This document shows positions 43,082 to 51,670 of a stretch of 64,000 nucleotides of DNA, piece after piece. Under the pieces are notes generated by a model. It saw nothing but the letters and a program-made list of their open reading frames with translations. It made no database searches and was not told the origin of the DNA. Each line of letters opens with the position of its first letter. Position 1 is the stretch's first letter. Origin of the DNA: Bacillota bacterium (GTDB taxonomy: Bacteria > Bacillota > Clostridia > Tissierellales > Sedimentibacteraceae); contig JAEXUD010000008.1 of assembly GCA_023453025.1 (NCBI GenBank), forward strand, positions 186,001-250,000, written 5' to 3'. Position numbers and translations under genes: made by a program.

Positions 43082-43969
43082 TTATGATAATATTATACCC
43101 TTTCCCATTGACTGTGCCTTTGTTGTCAGATTTTCAGATTTTTCTATAAAATCTTCTATTGTTTCTCCCGAATATTCAACAATTGAACCACATACACTTA
43201 AGTTGCTGTTGAAGTTCAAGCTGTAGCTTTCTATTTCATTTTTAATTTTTTCAGTTATTATTTTTGCTATATCAATATCCACATTGTTGAGAATAATCAT
43301 AAACTTATCATTTCCGTACCTTCCGGCAATGTCTATTTTCCTGGCATTGGAACTCAATATGTTTGCCACATCCTGTATTATCCTGTCTGCTTCATTCATA
43401 CCAAAGATTTTGTTTATTTTCTTGAAATCATCTATATCCAGAACAAGCAGACAAAAATCTATACCTTCTTCATTGTAACTCGATATACTGCTTTTTATAC
43501 TTTCATTCATAAATTGGAAATTATAAAGCTTTGTCAGCATATCTATATTGGCTTTTGACTTTATTTCGTTTTCCAGATGCCTTATGACTCTTTCCTTTTC
43601 CAGCAAAAGCCTCTTTGATTCTTTTTTTTCTGTCATATCCTGCATAGCAACAAAAAAGGTGTCATTTCTATATCCAAAAATGCTGAATCTCACAAATTTT
43701 TCAAATCCTGCAACATACTGTTCCACTATCTTATGATCACTGGTCATTGCGGCTTCACTTAATATTTTAGGCCAATCAAATAACGATTCTGCTATAGGTG
43801 GAAACACATCTTTCATTGTACCGCTTAGAATCTCGTCAACTGTCTTTCCGGTTATTAATTCTGTCTGTTTGTTTGCATAGATAACTTCAATATCAACATT
43901 ACCTGAATTAACTCTGATTATTTTGCACTGTACAATGCCATCAGATATGTAATCAGCAAATTCTTTCAT
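43082..43969 (-). CDS. PAS-GGDEF protein with degenerate GGDEF motif
   Basis: 295 residues. The N-terminal ~125 residues form a PAS domain (IEVIYANKQTELITGKTVDEI). A short coiled linker (EKERVIRHLENEIKSK) leads to a GGDEF-fold domain (~130-295) with DMLTKLYNFQFMNESI and LVLDIDDFKKINK. The signature loop reads RYGNDKF instead of RYGGDEF: G to N and the catalytic/metal Glu to Lys. The usual diguanylate cyclase activity is therefore likely lost, leaving a sensor, c-di-GMP/GTP-binding or regulatory role. It is a single gene ending at the repeat-rich intergenic block. Confidence 0.85.
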   Translation of the reverse strand: MKEFADYISDGIVQCKIIRVNSGNVDIEVIYANKQTELITGKTVDEILSGTMKDVFPPIAESLFDWPKILSEAAMTSDHKIVEQYVAGFEKFVRFSIFGYRNDTFFVAMQDMTEKKESKRLLLEKERVIRHLENEIKSKANIDMLTKLYNFQFMNESIKSSISSYNEEGIDFCLLVLDIDDFKKINKIFGMNEADRIIQDVANILSSNARKIDIAGRYGNDKFMIILNNVDIDIAKIITEKIKNEIESYSLNFNSNLSVCGSIVEYSGETIEDFIEKSENLTTKAQSMGKGIILS

Positions 43970-43989
43970 AAAATCGCCCCTTATCTACT

Positions 43990-44658
43990 TTAATATAATT
44001 CAAAATCCCTATATTCATCCAAGTCATTGCAGCTTCCGTAAAGCAGTCTGGTTACGACTTTTTTAACTGTGCTGAATTCAAAACCTTTGTTTATTAAAAA
44101 GTTTGATAATTTTATGCCTGATTTTCGAGTATCCTCTGCTGACAGTGTTCTTAGCCTTTTAGCTCCCAATGCATATGCTCTTTCTAATTCATCCTCGTCA
44201 GATATAGCGCTGAGTTTTTCATCAATAATTTCCCTGTCGATACCTTTCTCATACAATATTTCTTTTATTCTTCTTTTTCCATATTTGGAAACATTGATTT
44301 TGTTATTAATCAGCATTTCACTGTATCTTTCATCATCTAAATATTTTTGATGTTTCAATTTAATAATTGCATTATCTATAAACCGGTTGTCATAACCTTT
44401 TTCCAGCATCTTTTTCTTTAACTGTTTCTCACTTTTAGAATATTTAGAAAGTACACTTAAAGCATAATTATATACATTAATTTCTTCTTCTGCCTTTAAT
44501 ATCTCCTCTATGAATTCATCCTCCAGCTCCATGTTCTTTGCAAGAGAATATTTAATCATTATATTTAAATCTATACCAAATTCATAACTGCAATCAAGGT
44601 AAATATTTACTCTGTTTTGATTATTTTTCTGATATTCAATCTTGGTAATTTTCTTCAT
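43990..44658 (-). CDS. recX: RecA regulatory protein RecX
   Basis: 222 residues from the ATG at 44658, which has GAGG upstream; the frame upstream is open but lacks a ribosome site. It has the helical three-helix repeats of RecX, with the signatures ALSVLSKYSKSEKQLKKKML, LKHQKYLDDERYSE and YGKRRIKEILYEKGI. RecX binds RecA filaments and limits recombinase activity. Low similarity beyond the repeats is normal for the family. RecA is not in this window. It sits 20 bases upstream of the PAS-GGDEF gene and may be cotranscribed with it. Confidence 0.85.
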   Translation of the reverse strand: MKKITKIEYQKNNQNRVNIYLDCSYEFGIDLNIMIKYSLAKNMELEDEFIEEILKAEEEINVYNYALSVLSKYSKSEKQLKKKMLEKGYDNRFIDNAIIKLKHQKYLDDERYSEMLINNKINVSKYGKRRIKEILYEKGIDREIIDEKLSAISDEDELERAYALGAKRLRTLSAEDTRKSGIKLSNFLINKGFEFSTVKKVVTRLLYGSCNDLDEYRDFELY

Positions 44659-44716
44659 ATAAAACCTCATATATTTTCTATATTTTAACATACAACTCGA
44701 AAATTATCAATATATG

Positions 44717-44743
44717 TAAAAAAAGAAATAACAAGCGTTATTC
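44717..44743 (-). terminator. Terminator of the hydroxyacid operon
   Basis: GGAATAAC-GCTT-GTTATTTC on the minus strand, followed by seven Ts (complement of 44718-44724). It lies just past the stop of the RraA-like gene. Confidence 0.75.
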
Positions 44744-44759
44744 CTCATTTTATATGAAT

Positions 44760-45449
44760 TTATATATAATAATCGTCAATGATTTCGCAGCCTTTTTCTG
44801 CAAGTGCCTTGTCAACCCATTCCTTGCTTATAGTTCCATTATCTATTTTTTCGAATTTTATTTTTTCTTCTTCATTATGCTTTAACGCTTTTTGCAATAT
44901 ATATTCAGCATCCTCAGGTTTAATAACAACTATTCCGTCCATGTCACAGCAGATGATGTCTCCGGGCCTGACAACCTGACCACCGACTGATACCGGAACA
45001 TTAATTTCACCTGGTCCATTTTTATATGGCCCCTTTGGTTGAACTCCTCTGGCATAAACGCTGAAATTTAATTCCTGTAAGGCTTCAACATCCCTTATGC
45101 ATCCATCAACGATAAAACCTCTGATACCCCTTTTCATAGCATATCTCATCATTATTTCACCGCAGATTGAGTGACTCATGCATCTTTCTCCGTCAACTAC
45201 AATTATGTCCCCTTCACCAGCCATGTCCATGACCTTGTGGAACATTAGGTTATCTCCGTGAGGTGCCTTTAATGTAACTGCTGTGCCTACCATCTTAACA
45301 TTATTGTACGGTCTCATATCTGTATCCATGCAAGTAATTCTTCCCATGTTATCTGCAATGTTTGCAACTGGAACATCCTTAAATTTTTCAACTAGCTCCT
45401 TACTTGGTCTGTTAATCTTTGTATATATTCTAAATCCTGGATTTGACAT
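44760..45449 (-). CDS. RraA-like aldolase/decarboxylase family protein
   Basis: 229 residues. RraA/HMG-aldolase fold with VANIADNMGRITCMD near the N-terminus, a PHGDNLMFHK segment, the GxxxR-type motif in GFIVDGCIRDVEAL, and PGDIICCDMDGIVVI. Family members are 4-hydroxy-4-methyl-2-oxoglutarate aldolases and oxaloacetate decarboxylases, metal-dependent; a minority are RNase E inhibitors. In an operon with a hydroxyacid transporter and two dehydrogenases, an aldolase/decarboxylase role is more likely. It is the last gene of that operon, 30 bases behind the D-2-hydroxyacid dehydrogenase. Confidence 0.85.
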   Translation of the reverse strand: MSNPGFRIYTKINRPSKELVEKFKDVPVANIADNMGRITCMDTDMRPYNNVKMVGTAVTLKAPHGDNLMFHKVMDMAGEGDIIVVDGERCMSHSICGEIMMRYAMKRGIRGFIVDGCIRDVEALQELNFSVYARGVQPKGPYKNGPGEINVPVSVGGQVVRPGDIICCDMDGIVVIKPEDAEYILQKALKHNEEEKIKFEKIDNGTISKEWVDKALAEKGCEIIDDYYI

Positions 45450-45479
45450 TATTATCTAACCTCCTGATGTCTGTTTATT

Positions 45480-46451
45480 TTAATTATTAAGATATTTTTC
45501 ATTTACTAAATCACCCTTGATGATTTCTTCACTTCTGCTGACTTTAAATATATTTTCAACGCATCGTTTAGCCATATTTATGCTGTTGTCAGTTGTATTT
45601 CCCGCATTATGCGATGATAGTACCACATTATTTAAATTTATAAGCTTGTTTTCCGGTGAAATAGGCTCATTTTCAAACACATCAATTCCTGCCCCTAATA
45701 TTTTATTATTAATTAAAGCTTCATAAAGATCTTCTTCATTAATGATTCCACCTCTGGATGTATTGATGATAATAGCAGTTTCCTTCATAAGGCTTATTGT
45801 ATTTTTATCTATTAAATTTTTTGTTGACTCAGTTAATGGAAGATGAAGACTGATAATGTCGCTTTCATTTAAGATATCATTAAGCTCCATATACTTAATA
45901 TTTAAATTTTTCTCTTCTTCCTCCGGCATTCTGAAAACATCATAGTAATATACCTCTGCTTCAAAAGCCTGTACTATTTTTGCAACATTTTTACCTATTG
46001 AACCAAGTCCGATAAGCCCTATCTTTTTGCCGCTTAATGTATATGATCTGTCTATTATGCCATTAACTCTCCAGTTACCGTTAACTACATTGTTATGAAT
46101 TGTTACGATATTTCTGTAAACTGAAAGCATAAGCATTACAGCATACTCGGCAACAGGAACTGAATTTATACCTGAGGTAACTGCTACCTTAATATTTCTT
46201 TCTCCAGCAGCAGCAACGTCTACCGAATCATAACCGACACCCCACCGCTGTATAAACTTTAGATTGGGACATTTATTAATAGTATCCCTGTTAATTTTGT
46301 AGGTGCGAAGTATTGCATATTCAGCATTCCTCAACCGGTTGTATTGTTCTTCATTTTCTATTTCAATTATTTCAAATTGTCCCTTTAATCCTTCTTTAAT
46401 TGTCTTTTTGCCCTTGCTGTCTATAGGTCCTATAATTGCAACCTTTTCCAT
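45480..46451 (-). CDS. D-isomer-specific 2-hydroxyacid dehydrogenase
   Basis: 323 residues. NAD-binding motif IGLIGLGSIGKNVAK at about residues 143-158, then the catalytic Arg in INTSRGGII, Glu in DVFENEP and His in SSHNAGNT, the complete triad. It belongs to the SerA/HprA family, oxidising or reducing D-2-hydroxyacids with NAD(H). No C-terminal ACT domain is present, so it is not a full SerA. Its pairing with an Ldh2-type L-specific dehydrogenase in the same operon suggests stereochemical inversion of a hydroxyacid through the 2-oxo form. Confidence 0.92.
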   Translation of the reverse strand: MEKVAIIGPIDSKGKKTIKEGLKGQFEIIEIENEEQYNRLRNAEYAILRTYKINRDTINKCPNLKFIQRWGVGYDSVDVAAAGERNIKVAVTSGINSVPVAEYAVMLMLSVYRNIVTIHNNVVNGNWRVNGIIDRSYTLSGKKIGLIGLGSIGKNVAKIVQAFEAEVYYYDVFRMPEEEEKNLNIKYMELNDILNESDIISLHLPLTESTKNLIDKNTISLMKETAIIINTSRGGIINEEDLYEALINNKILGAGIDVFENEPISPENKLINLNNVVLSSHNAGNTTDNSINMAKRCVENIFKVSRSEEIIKGDLVNEKYLNN

Positions 46452-46478
46452 TATTTATTACTCCAATCCGATATAAAT

Positions 46479-47987
46479 TTATGCTAACTTTTTTTCAGTT
46501 TTTTTTGCTTTGTACATTCTTCTCATCGGCACTAAAATTGACGCTAAAGTTAAAACTATTAAAACAACACTTATTGGTCTACTAAATATATAGCCCAGGA
46601 CATTTTGCCCGTTTGTAATAGACATTGTCTGATTAAATCCATTTTCAGCAATCGTACCAAGTATTAATCCCAGAACTATAGGCGTCATTTCAAAGCCTAA
46701 ATATTTAAGCATATATCCGACTATGCCAAAAAATATCATTACGTAAACATCAAACATAGAGCCCCTGAGTGCATATGCACCTATTACTGTAAACAATACT
46801 ATTGCACCTGCCAATATATGTTTTTGAACGCCGTTAACCAGTGTAAAGTAAGGAGCGCAGAATATACCGAACAATAACATTATTATATTTGAAATAAACA
46901 AGGATATAATAAATGCATATACAATGTTTCCATTGGCAGCAAATAATTCTCCTCCGGGCTGTAATCCATGAATCATTAATCCACCCATCATAATCGCCGA
47001 AACAGAGTTGCCCGGTACCCCCAGTGTAAGCATTGGGATTAATGAACCGCCTGCAACTGCATTATTTGACGCTTCCGCAGCAGCGACACCTTCAGGAATA
47101 CCCGTTCCGAACTTATCAGGATACTTTGAAGCACGTCTTGTTTCATTATAAGATAAGAAGCTTGCTATACTGCCGCCTGCTCCAGGTAAGATTCCTACAA
47201 AAGTACCGATAGCTGAAGACCTCAGATATATAGGCATAAATTTAATTACATGTTTAATTGTAGGGAATCCGACTTTAATTCCTTTAATATTTACCTTTTC
47301 AACAACTTCGTTTTTATCGTAGGAATTAACAATGTTAAATACTTCAGGTATAGCATAAAAACCTATCAGCGCCGGTATCAGCTCTATTCCGTCAATTAAA
47401 TTTAACATTCCCATAGTGAAGCGAGGAATACCTAAAAGAGGATCTGTTCCTATCATAGCTATTACAAGCCCGAACAACCCTGCCAAAAGCCCTTTGATCA
47501 TTGATTTTTCGCTTATGCTGGCAATAATTGTAAGACCAAATATAGCCAATAGCAAATACTCCGGAGAGCCAAACATTAATGATACTTTCGCTAATGGAGG
47601 AGATAAAAATAATAATACTACAACCCCAATAATGCCGCCTATAAACGATGCAACTATAGATTCCTGAAGGGCTTCTCCGGCTCTGCCGTTTTGAGCCATG
47701 GGATAGCCGTCAAGCATTGTTGCTGCAGCTGCCGGTGTTCCCGGTGTATTAATCAATATTGCGCTTATAGAACCTCCATACATTGAACCGTTATATACCG
47801 CGCCAAGCAATATTAAACCTGAAATCGGCGACATGTTAAATGTTAAAGGCAGCAGTACCGCAATGGCCATAGAACCTGAAAAGCCCGGTAATCCGCCAAA
47901 TAAAATACCTACAAACACACCAAATACTGCTAATGCTAAATTCCCGACAGTAAAAATACTGCCTAAAATATTACCAAATTCAAACAT
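46479..47987 (-). CDS. tctA: Tripartite tricarboxylate transporter, large permease (TctA)
   Basis: 502 residues from the ATG at 47987, with AGGCAGG upstream; the longer frame to 48041 begins inside tctB. About 11-12 TM helices and typical TctA motifs: FGGLPGFSGSMAIAVLLPLTF, GAVYNGSMYGGSISAILINTPGTPAA, and LPGAGGSIASFLSYNETRR. It is the main pore of the TTT system and works with TctB and the periplasmic-type binding protein TctC. The cargo of this class includes citrate, tartrate, terephthalate and sulfolactate. Fifteen bases separate tctB from it. Confidence 0.93.
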   Translation of the reverse strand: MFEFGNILGSIFTVGNLALAVFGVFVGILFGGLPGFSGSMAIAVLLPLTFNMSPISGLILLGAVYNGSMYGGSISAILINTPGTPAAAATMLDGYPMAQNGRAGEALQESIVASFIGGIIGVVVLLFLSPPLAKVSLMFGSPEYLLLAIFGLTIIASISEKSMIKGLLAGLFGLVIAMIGTDPLLGIPRFTMGMLNLIDGIELIPALIGFYAIPEVFNIVNSYDKNEVVEKVNIKGIKVGFPTIKHVIKFMPIYLRSSAIGTFVGILPGAGGSIASFLSYNETRRASKYPDKFGTGIPEGVAAAEASNNAVAGGSLIPMLTLGVPGNSVSAIMMGGLMIHGLQPGGELFAANGNIVYAFIISLFISNIIMLLFGIFCAPYFTLVNGVQKHILAGAIVLFTVIGAYALRGSMFDVYVMIFFGIVGYMLKYLGFEMTPIVLGLILGTIAENGFNQTMSITNGQNVLGYIFSRPISVVLIVLTLASILVPMRRMYKAKKTEKKLA

Positions 47988-48001
47988 AAAAACCTGCCTT
48001 T

Positions 48002-48415
48002 CTACATTAAAAACCCTGTCGGGAACCAAATGCTTAACCACTTATAAAATGCTGCATATATAATCAAACAAAACACCAATGAAATTATGGAATATTTTAT
48101 AATTCCCACTCTGTTATATGAATACATGAATGCAATAAGAAATACAAACGTACTTATAAAGAAACCTGCTATAGGTATCAATATAACATAAGCTATAATT
48201 AACAATAATGCCATGACCTTTTTATTATTAAACATATTTTTTATAGGTTTTAAATTCCTTGGTTTAGCAAAAAATAAAACTGCAGATAAAACAAAAAATA
48301 TTGTCAAGATAAATCTTACATATATTGTAGATTCATCGGGATAAGAAAAAGATGCCGCATAAAGCACTGCAGACAAAATCATAAAAATTATGCTTATTAA
48401 CCTGTTTCCGTTCAA
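48002..48415 (-). CDS. tctB: Tripartite tricarboxylate transporter, small permease (TctB)
   Basis: 137 residues starting at TTG (48415), chosen because AAGGAGG lies eight bases ahead; no ATG is available at that spot. Four TM helices (IIFMILSAVLYAASF, FILTIFFVLSAVLFF, ALLLIIAYVILIPIAGFF, IISLVFCLIIYAAFY), the TctB topology. Usual length is 140-170. It is flanked by tctC and tctA, which confirms the assignment. The use of TTG may tune its level relative to TctA. Confidence 0.85.
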   Translation of the reverse strand: MNGNRLISIIFMILSAVLYAASFSYPDESTIYVRFILTIFFVLSAVLFFAKPRNLKPIKNMFNNKKVMALLLIIAYVILIPIAGFFISTFVFLIAFMYSYNRVGIIKYSIISLVFCLIIYAAFYKWLSIWFPTGFLM

Positions 48416-48477
48416 AACTGTTACCTCCTTCCAGGAATGGGCGGTTATATGATTTATAAAACCACCCATTAATTTTA

Positions 48478-49458
48478 TTAATTTTCCAATTGCAATTCTT
48501 CAGCCATTTTAGTAAAGAATTCATATTGCTCAGCAATTAATTCCTTGTACTCGTTTGATGACAGGTATCTAATACCTAATCCCATATTATTCATCTCTTC
48601 TATGAATTTTGGATCTTCAGCAGCTTTTTTGAAAGCATCCTCAAGCTTAGCTAATACTTCTGACGGTATATCTTTTGGAGCTGCAAATCCTCTTGTTGCT
48701 GTTATAGGTGCATTTATTCCTTTTTCTTCAAATGATGGTACATCTTCATATCCCTCTATCTTATCTGAACAAGCAAGCGCTATTGCGGTACCGTCATTAA
48801 ATATTTGTTTTGCTTCACTGAATGTAGGCATATATGCATCAACATGACCTCCAAGCAATGCTGATTTTGCCTCGGCAGCTCCTCCGAAGTGAACAGGCTT
48901 CAATTCGACTCCTTGTGAATTATTTATAGCTAAAACTCCTATATGGTCGGAAGAACCGGCTCCTGAAGTTCCAACTGTGAATTTATTTGGATTTGCTTTT
49001 GCAAACTCTATTACATCTTCTATAGTTTTAAATCTGTCATCATCCGCTCTTACAACTAAGAAAGAGGGGTCCTTTACAATCAATGCAACAGGTTGAATAT
49101 CTGTTACGGGATTGTAAGATGCTTCTCTTGTTGTAGTAAGTGTTACATGTCCAAGAGTCATAGCCGACAAGGTATAGCCGTCCGGATTTGATCTGACCAT
49201 CTGAGAAAATCCAACCTCTCCGCCTGCACCTTCAACGTTTTGAATTACAAAAGTCTGCCCAAAATGTTCCTCCGCATATTTTGCCAATAATCTGGTGCCT
49301 GTATCAGTTCCTCCGCCTGCGCCATAAGGCACTATTATTGTAACCGGTTTTGCAGGATAATTACTTCCGCCTGAAGTTCCTCCCTGGCTGCATGCAGTAA
49401 ATACAGTCATAACAAGCATTAAAACTAAAATTGTGCTGATAATTTTTCCTTTTTTCAT
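48478..49458 (-). CDS. tctC: Tripartite tricarboxylate transporter, substrate-binding lipoprotein (TctC)
   Basis: 326 residues. Lipoprotein signal with lipobox VFTAC at ~C23, then a linker rich in Gly/Ser. The mature protein is a Bug-type binding protein: YPAKPVTIIVPYGAGGGTDTG, FVIQNVEGAGGEVGFSQM, TVGTSGAGSSDHIGV and the ALLGGHVDAYM pattern. Carboxylate ligands are normally held by the GAGGGTD loop region. Anchored on the outer face of the membrane in this Gram-positive host. It lies 63 bases ahead of tctB and 41 bases behind the Ldh2-type gene. Confidence 0.93.
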   Translation of the reverse strand: MKKGKIISTILVLMLVMTVFTACSQGGTSGGSNYPAKPVTIIVPYGAGGGTDTGTRLLAKYAEEHFGQTFVIQNVEGAGGEVGFSQMVRSNPDGYTLSAMTLGHVTLTTTREASYNPVTDIQPVALIVKDPSFLVVRADDDRFKTIEDVIEFAKANPNKFTVGTSGAGSSDHIGVLAINNSQGVELKPVHFGGAAEAKSALLGGHVDAYMPTFSEAKQIFNDGTAIALACSDKIEGYEDVPSFEEKGINAPITATRGFAAPKDIPSEVLAKLEDAFKKAAEDPKFIEEMNNMGLGIRYLSSNEYKELIAEQYEFFTKMAEELQLEN

Positions 49459-49498
49459 TTGAATATCCTCCTAAGAATTAAGCAATTATATATTAATT

Positions 49499-50542
49499 TT
49501 AATTTGCTTCGTTTAATGAAATTTTATTATACAAATTACTTATAGCATCTAATGTTTTGTCTAAAACTAAGATGCTTTCACCGACATTTTTTTTCTTTTG
49601 ATTTTCAATTTCACCGGGTATAAATATTTCAGTAACACCTGGTCTTGTTTTAGATCCCTTTAATGTTTCAAACCAATTTTCAACTTTTTGTTCAAAGATA
49701 TCAATAGGCATCAACTTATCTATTTTTATAACACCTAAGAAATGTCCGATTCCTGAAATACTGTCCGAGGCAAACATGGATTCTGTTTCAAAGCTGAGCT
49801 TTGCACCACTTATTAATCCGCACAGCAAATCTACTATCATGGCCAAACCATATCCTTTATACCCGCCCATTGGCAGAAGTCCTCCGTTTATTGCTTCTGT
49901 CGGATTTGCAGTATCATTTCCAAGTGAATCCATTGCCCAACCCAAAGGAATTTCCTTTCCTTCTTTTTCGTACAGCCTTATTTTTCCTTTAGCTACCGCA
50001 CTCATGGCAATATCTAAAGTGAAATTATTATACTTTCCTGCAGGAAATGAAACTGCAAAAGGGTTAGTCCCTAATAACGGGTCAATTCCTCCAAATGGCG
50101 GCATTGTTGGGCTCGCATTAGAAGCAGCAAAAGCAATATAACCTTTGCATGCGGCCAGTCTTGAATAGTAACCTGCTGTACCAAAATGATTTGTGTTTTT
50201 GATAGTCGCAAAAGCTATGGCGCTTTCATCTGCTCGTTCCATGCAAATATCCAATGCTTTTTTAGTTATAACCTGCCCAAGTCCATTATCACCATTTACC
50301 TGAATTATAGAACCGTTTTCATTTACGACAGAAATATTTGGATGAACATTAATTAATTTTTTATTAATTCTTTCGATATATGATTCCAGTCTCATCAATC
50401 CATGAGATTCTACACCGCGTATTTCTGCATCAATAAGTGAATCAGCAACAAACTCCGCGTCTGCAGGGTTAATTCCTGCACCTTGTAAGACAGCTTGTAC
50501 GGTATTATTTAAATATTCGAGCCTTGCCTCCGCTTTCCCCAC
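49499..50542 (-). CDS. Malate/L-lactate dehydrogenase (Ldh2 family) oxidoreductase
   Basis: 347 residues. Ldh2 fold: SHGLMRLESYIERI near the N-terminus, catalytic His in NTNHFGTAGYYSRLA, GTNPFAVSFPAG, and GGYKGYGLAMIVDLL near the C-terminus. Family members include sulfolactate (ComC), ureidoglycolate, malate and 2,3-diketogulonate reductases, NAD(P)-dependent. It is first in the operon Ldh2-tctCBA-D-2-HDH-RraA. Promoter and operator-like palindromes are just upstream. The real substrate is unknown, but a C3-C6 2-hydroxy acid is likely. Confidence 0.92.
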   Translation of the reverse strand: MGKAEARLEYLNNTVQAVLQGAGINPADAEFVADSLIDAEIRGVESHGLMRLESYIERINKKLINVHPNISVVNENGSIIQVNGDNGLGQVITKKALDICMERADESAIAFATIKNTNHFGTAGYYSRLAACKGYIAFAASNASPTMPPFGGIDPLLGTNPFAVSFPAGKYNNFTLDIAMSAVAKGKIRLYEKEGKEIPLGWAMDSLGNDTANPTEAINGGLLPMGGYKGYGLAMIVDLLCGLISGAKLSFETESMFASDSISGIGHFLGVIKIDKLMPIDIFEQKVENWFETLKGSKTRPGVTEIFIPGEIENQKKKNVGESILVLDKTLDAISNLYNKISLNEAN

Positions 50543-50558
50543 ATTATCAACTCCTTAT

Positions 50559-50572
50559 GTAATATTTATTAC
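50559..50572. promoter_or_regulatory. Operator-like palindrome, proximal
   Basis: GTAATATTTATTAC is a 14-base inverted repeat (GTAATA/TATTAC) located 17 bases before the Ldh2 ATG. It shares the TGTAA/TTACA sequence of the distal palindrome. Confidence 0.5.
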
Positions 50573-50585
50573 TTTTATTTTATTT

Positions 50586-50603
50586 ATGTAAAATATATTA
50601 CAT
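50586..50603. promoter_or_regulatory. Operator-like palindrome overlapping the -10 element
   Basis: ATGTAAAATATATTACAT has perfect six-base arms (ATGTAA/TTACAT). It covers the -10 region of the predicted operon promoter. It is the most likely binding site for the RpiR-family regulator encoded upstream. Confidence 0.6.
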
Positions 50604-50623
50604 TACTTCTTCCTTTATGTCAA
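50595..50623 (-). promoter_or_regulatory. Promoter of the hydroxyacid operon
   Basis: On the minus strand a perfect -35 TTGACA (50623-50618), 17-base spacer, and -10 TAATAT (50600-50595) lying within the palindrome at 50586-50603. This layout fits repression by occlusion. Confidence 0.6.
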
Positions 50624-50656
50624 TATAAATAAATATTTAACAATAAAAATACGCAC

Positions 50657-50697
50657 AAAAAAATCGTTATAGCTTATTTACTAATAACGATTTTTTG
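50657..50697 (-). terminator. Terminator after the RpiR-family gene
   Basis: AAAAAAATCGTTAT (50657-50670) and ATAACGATTTTTT (50684-50696) form a long perfect stem with A/T tails on both strands. It separates the regulator transcript from the catabolic operon that starts about 40 bases further on. Confidence 0.85.
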
Positions 50698-50743
50698 AAT
50701 AATAGATTTTATTTAAGTTCATATACATTTGTTAATGTCTAAT

Positions 50744-51601
50744 TTATTTATTGACATGTACATCTAATTCTTTTAATATTTCTTCAGTCTCCAATAAAAC
50801 TTTTCTTGCACTTTCCGGATTTTTCATAGCTACAACAGATATGAACAATTCTGCGACAAGCATTGATGACATAATTGAATTGTGAAAATCAGGGCTCTTT
50901 GTTTCAATTCTAAAAACTATGTCACTGTAGTTCATTAGAGGCGACACAAAGCCATCTGTAATTGCTATCACCGTAGCCTTTTTTTCCTTTGCTATTTTTG
51001 CTACAGTAACCACTTGCTTCACATATCTTGATAAACTTGTAACAATCACTACATCCTTTTCCTCAATTCTATATATTTTTTCAGCCAGCTCACCGCCTTC
51101 TGCACTAATCAGATTGCAATTGCCTAATATACGGTTTAAGTTGAAAAATAAATAGTGAGATACTCCATAGCTGCTTCTGCTTCCTGATATATGAATTTGA
51201 TTTGCTTTACTTAATAATATACCTGTCTTTTTTATTAATGATTCATCAATATTATTAAGTGTAATGTTTATATTTTCCATTTGAATATCAACTATATCTC
51301 TTAGTAAATTGCTATGAACATTATTATTTTTAAAATTTTCTTCTAATCTGTTAGAAGGCGACATCATTCTTTTGATGCTCTCTTGCAGGTCTCTTTGAAA
51401 ATCAGTATATCCGCTGTAATTAAATAAATGGGTCAGTCTGACTATTGTTGTAGTGCTGGTTTCTACATTTTGAGATAACTGATCTATAGTTGAAAAAGCA
51501 GCTTCAATAGGATTTTTCAAAATATAATCTGCAACCTTTTTATGTGAAACAGTCATATCAGAAATATTTTTTTCTAATTCTTTTAATATATCTCTGGCCA
51601 T
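50744..51601 (-). CDS. RpiR/MurR-family transcriptional regulator
   Basis: 285 residues. N-terminal HTH_6 domain (~1-75) with KVADYILKNPIEAAFSTIDQ and VETSTTTIVRLTHLF. C-terminal SIS sugar/phosphate-binding domain (~125-260) with IHISGSRSSYGVSHYLF and VVIVTSLSRYVKQVVTVAKIAKEKKA. RpiR proteins respond to phosphorylated sugars or related acids, mostly as repressors. It is in the same orientation as the Ldh2-tct operon but separated by a terminator, and the operon promoter carries two palindromes it probably binds. A TTGTTT-17-TATAAA promoter is possible upstream of its start. Confidence 0.92.
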   Translation of the reverse strand: MARDILKELEKNISDMTVSHKKVADYILKNPIEAAFSTIDQLSQNVETSTTTIVRLTHLFNYSGYTDFQRDLQESIKRMMSPSNRLEENFKNNNVHSNLLRDIVDIQMENINITLNNIDESLIKKTGILLSKANQIHISGSRSSYGVSHYLFFNLNRILGNCNLISAEGGELAEKIYRIEEKDVVIVTSLSRYVKQVVTVAKIAKEKKATVIAITDGFVSPLMNYSDIVFRIETKSPDFHNSIMSSMLVAELFISVVAMKNPESARKVLLETEEILKELDVHVNK

Positions 51602-51670
51602 GTTTACCCCTCTTATTTGTCGGTCTTCTTAATTTTATAACATAATATTTGTAAAAAAACAACTAAAATG

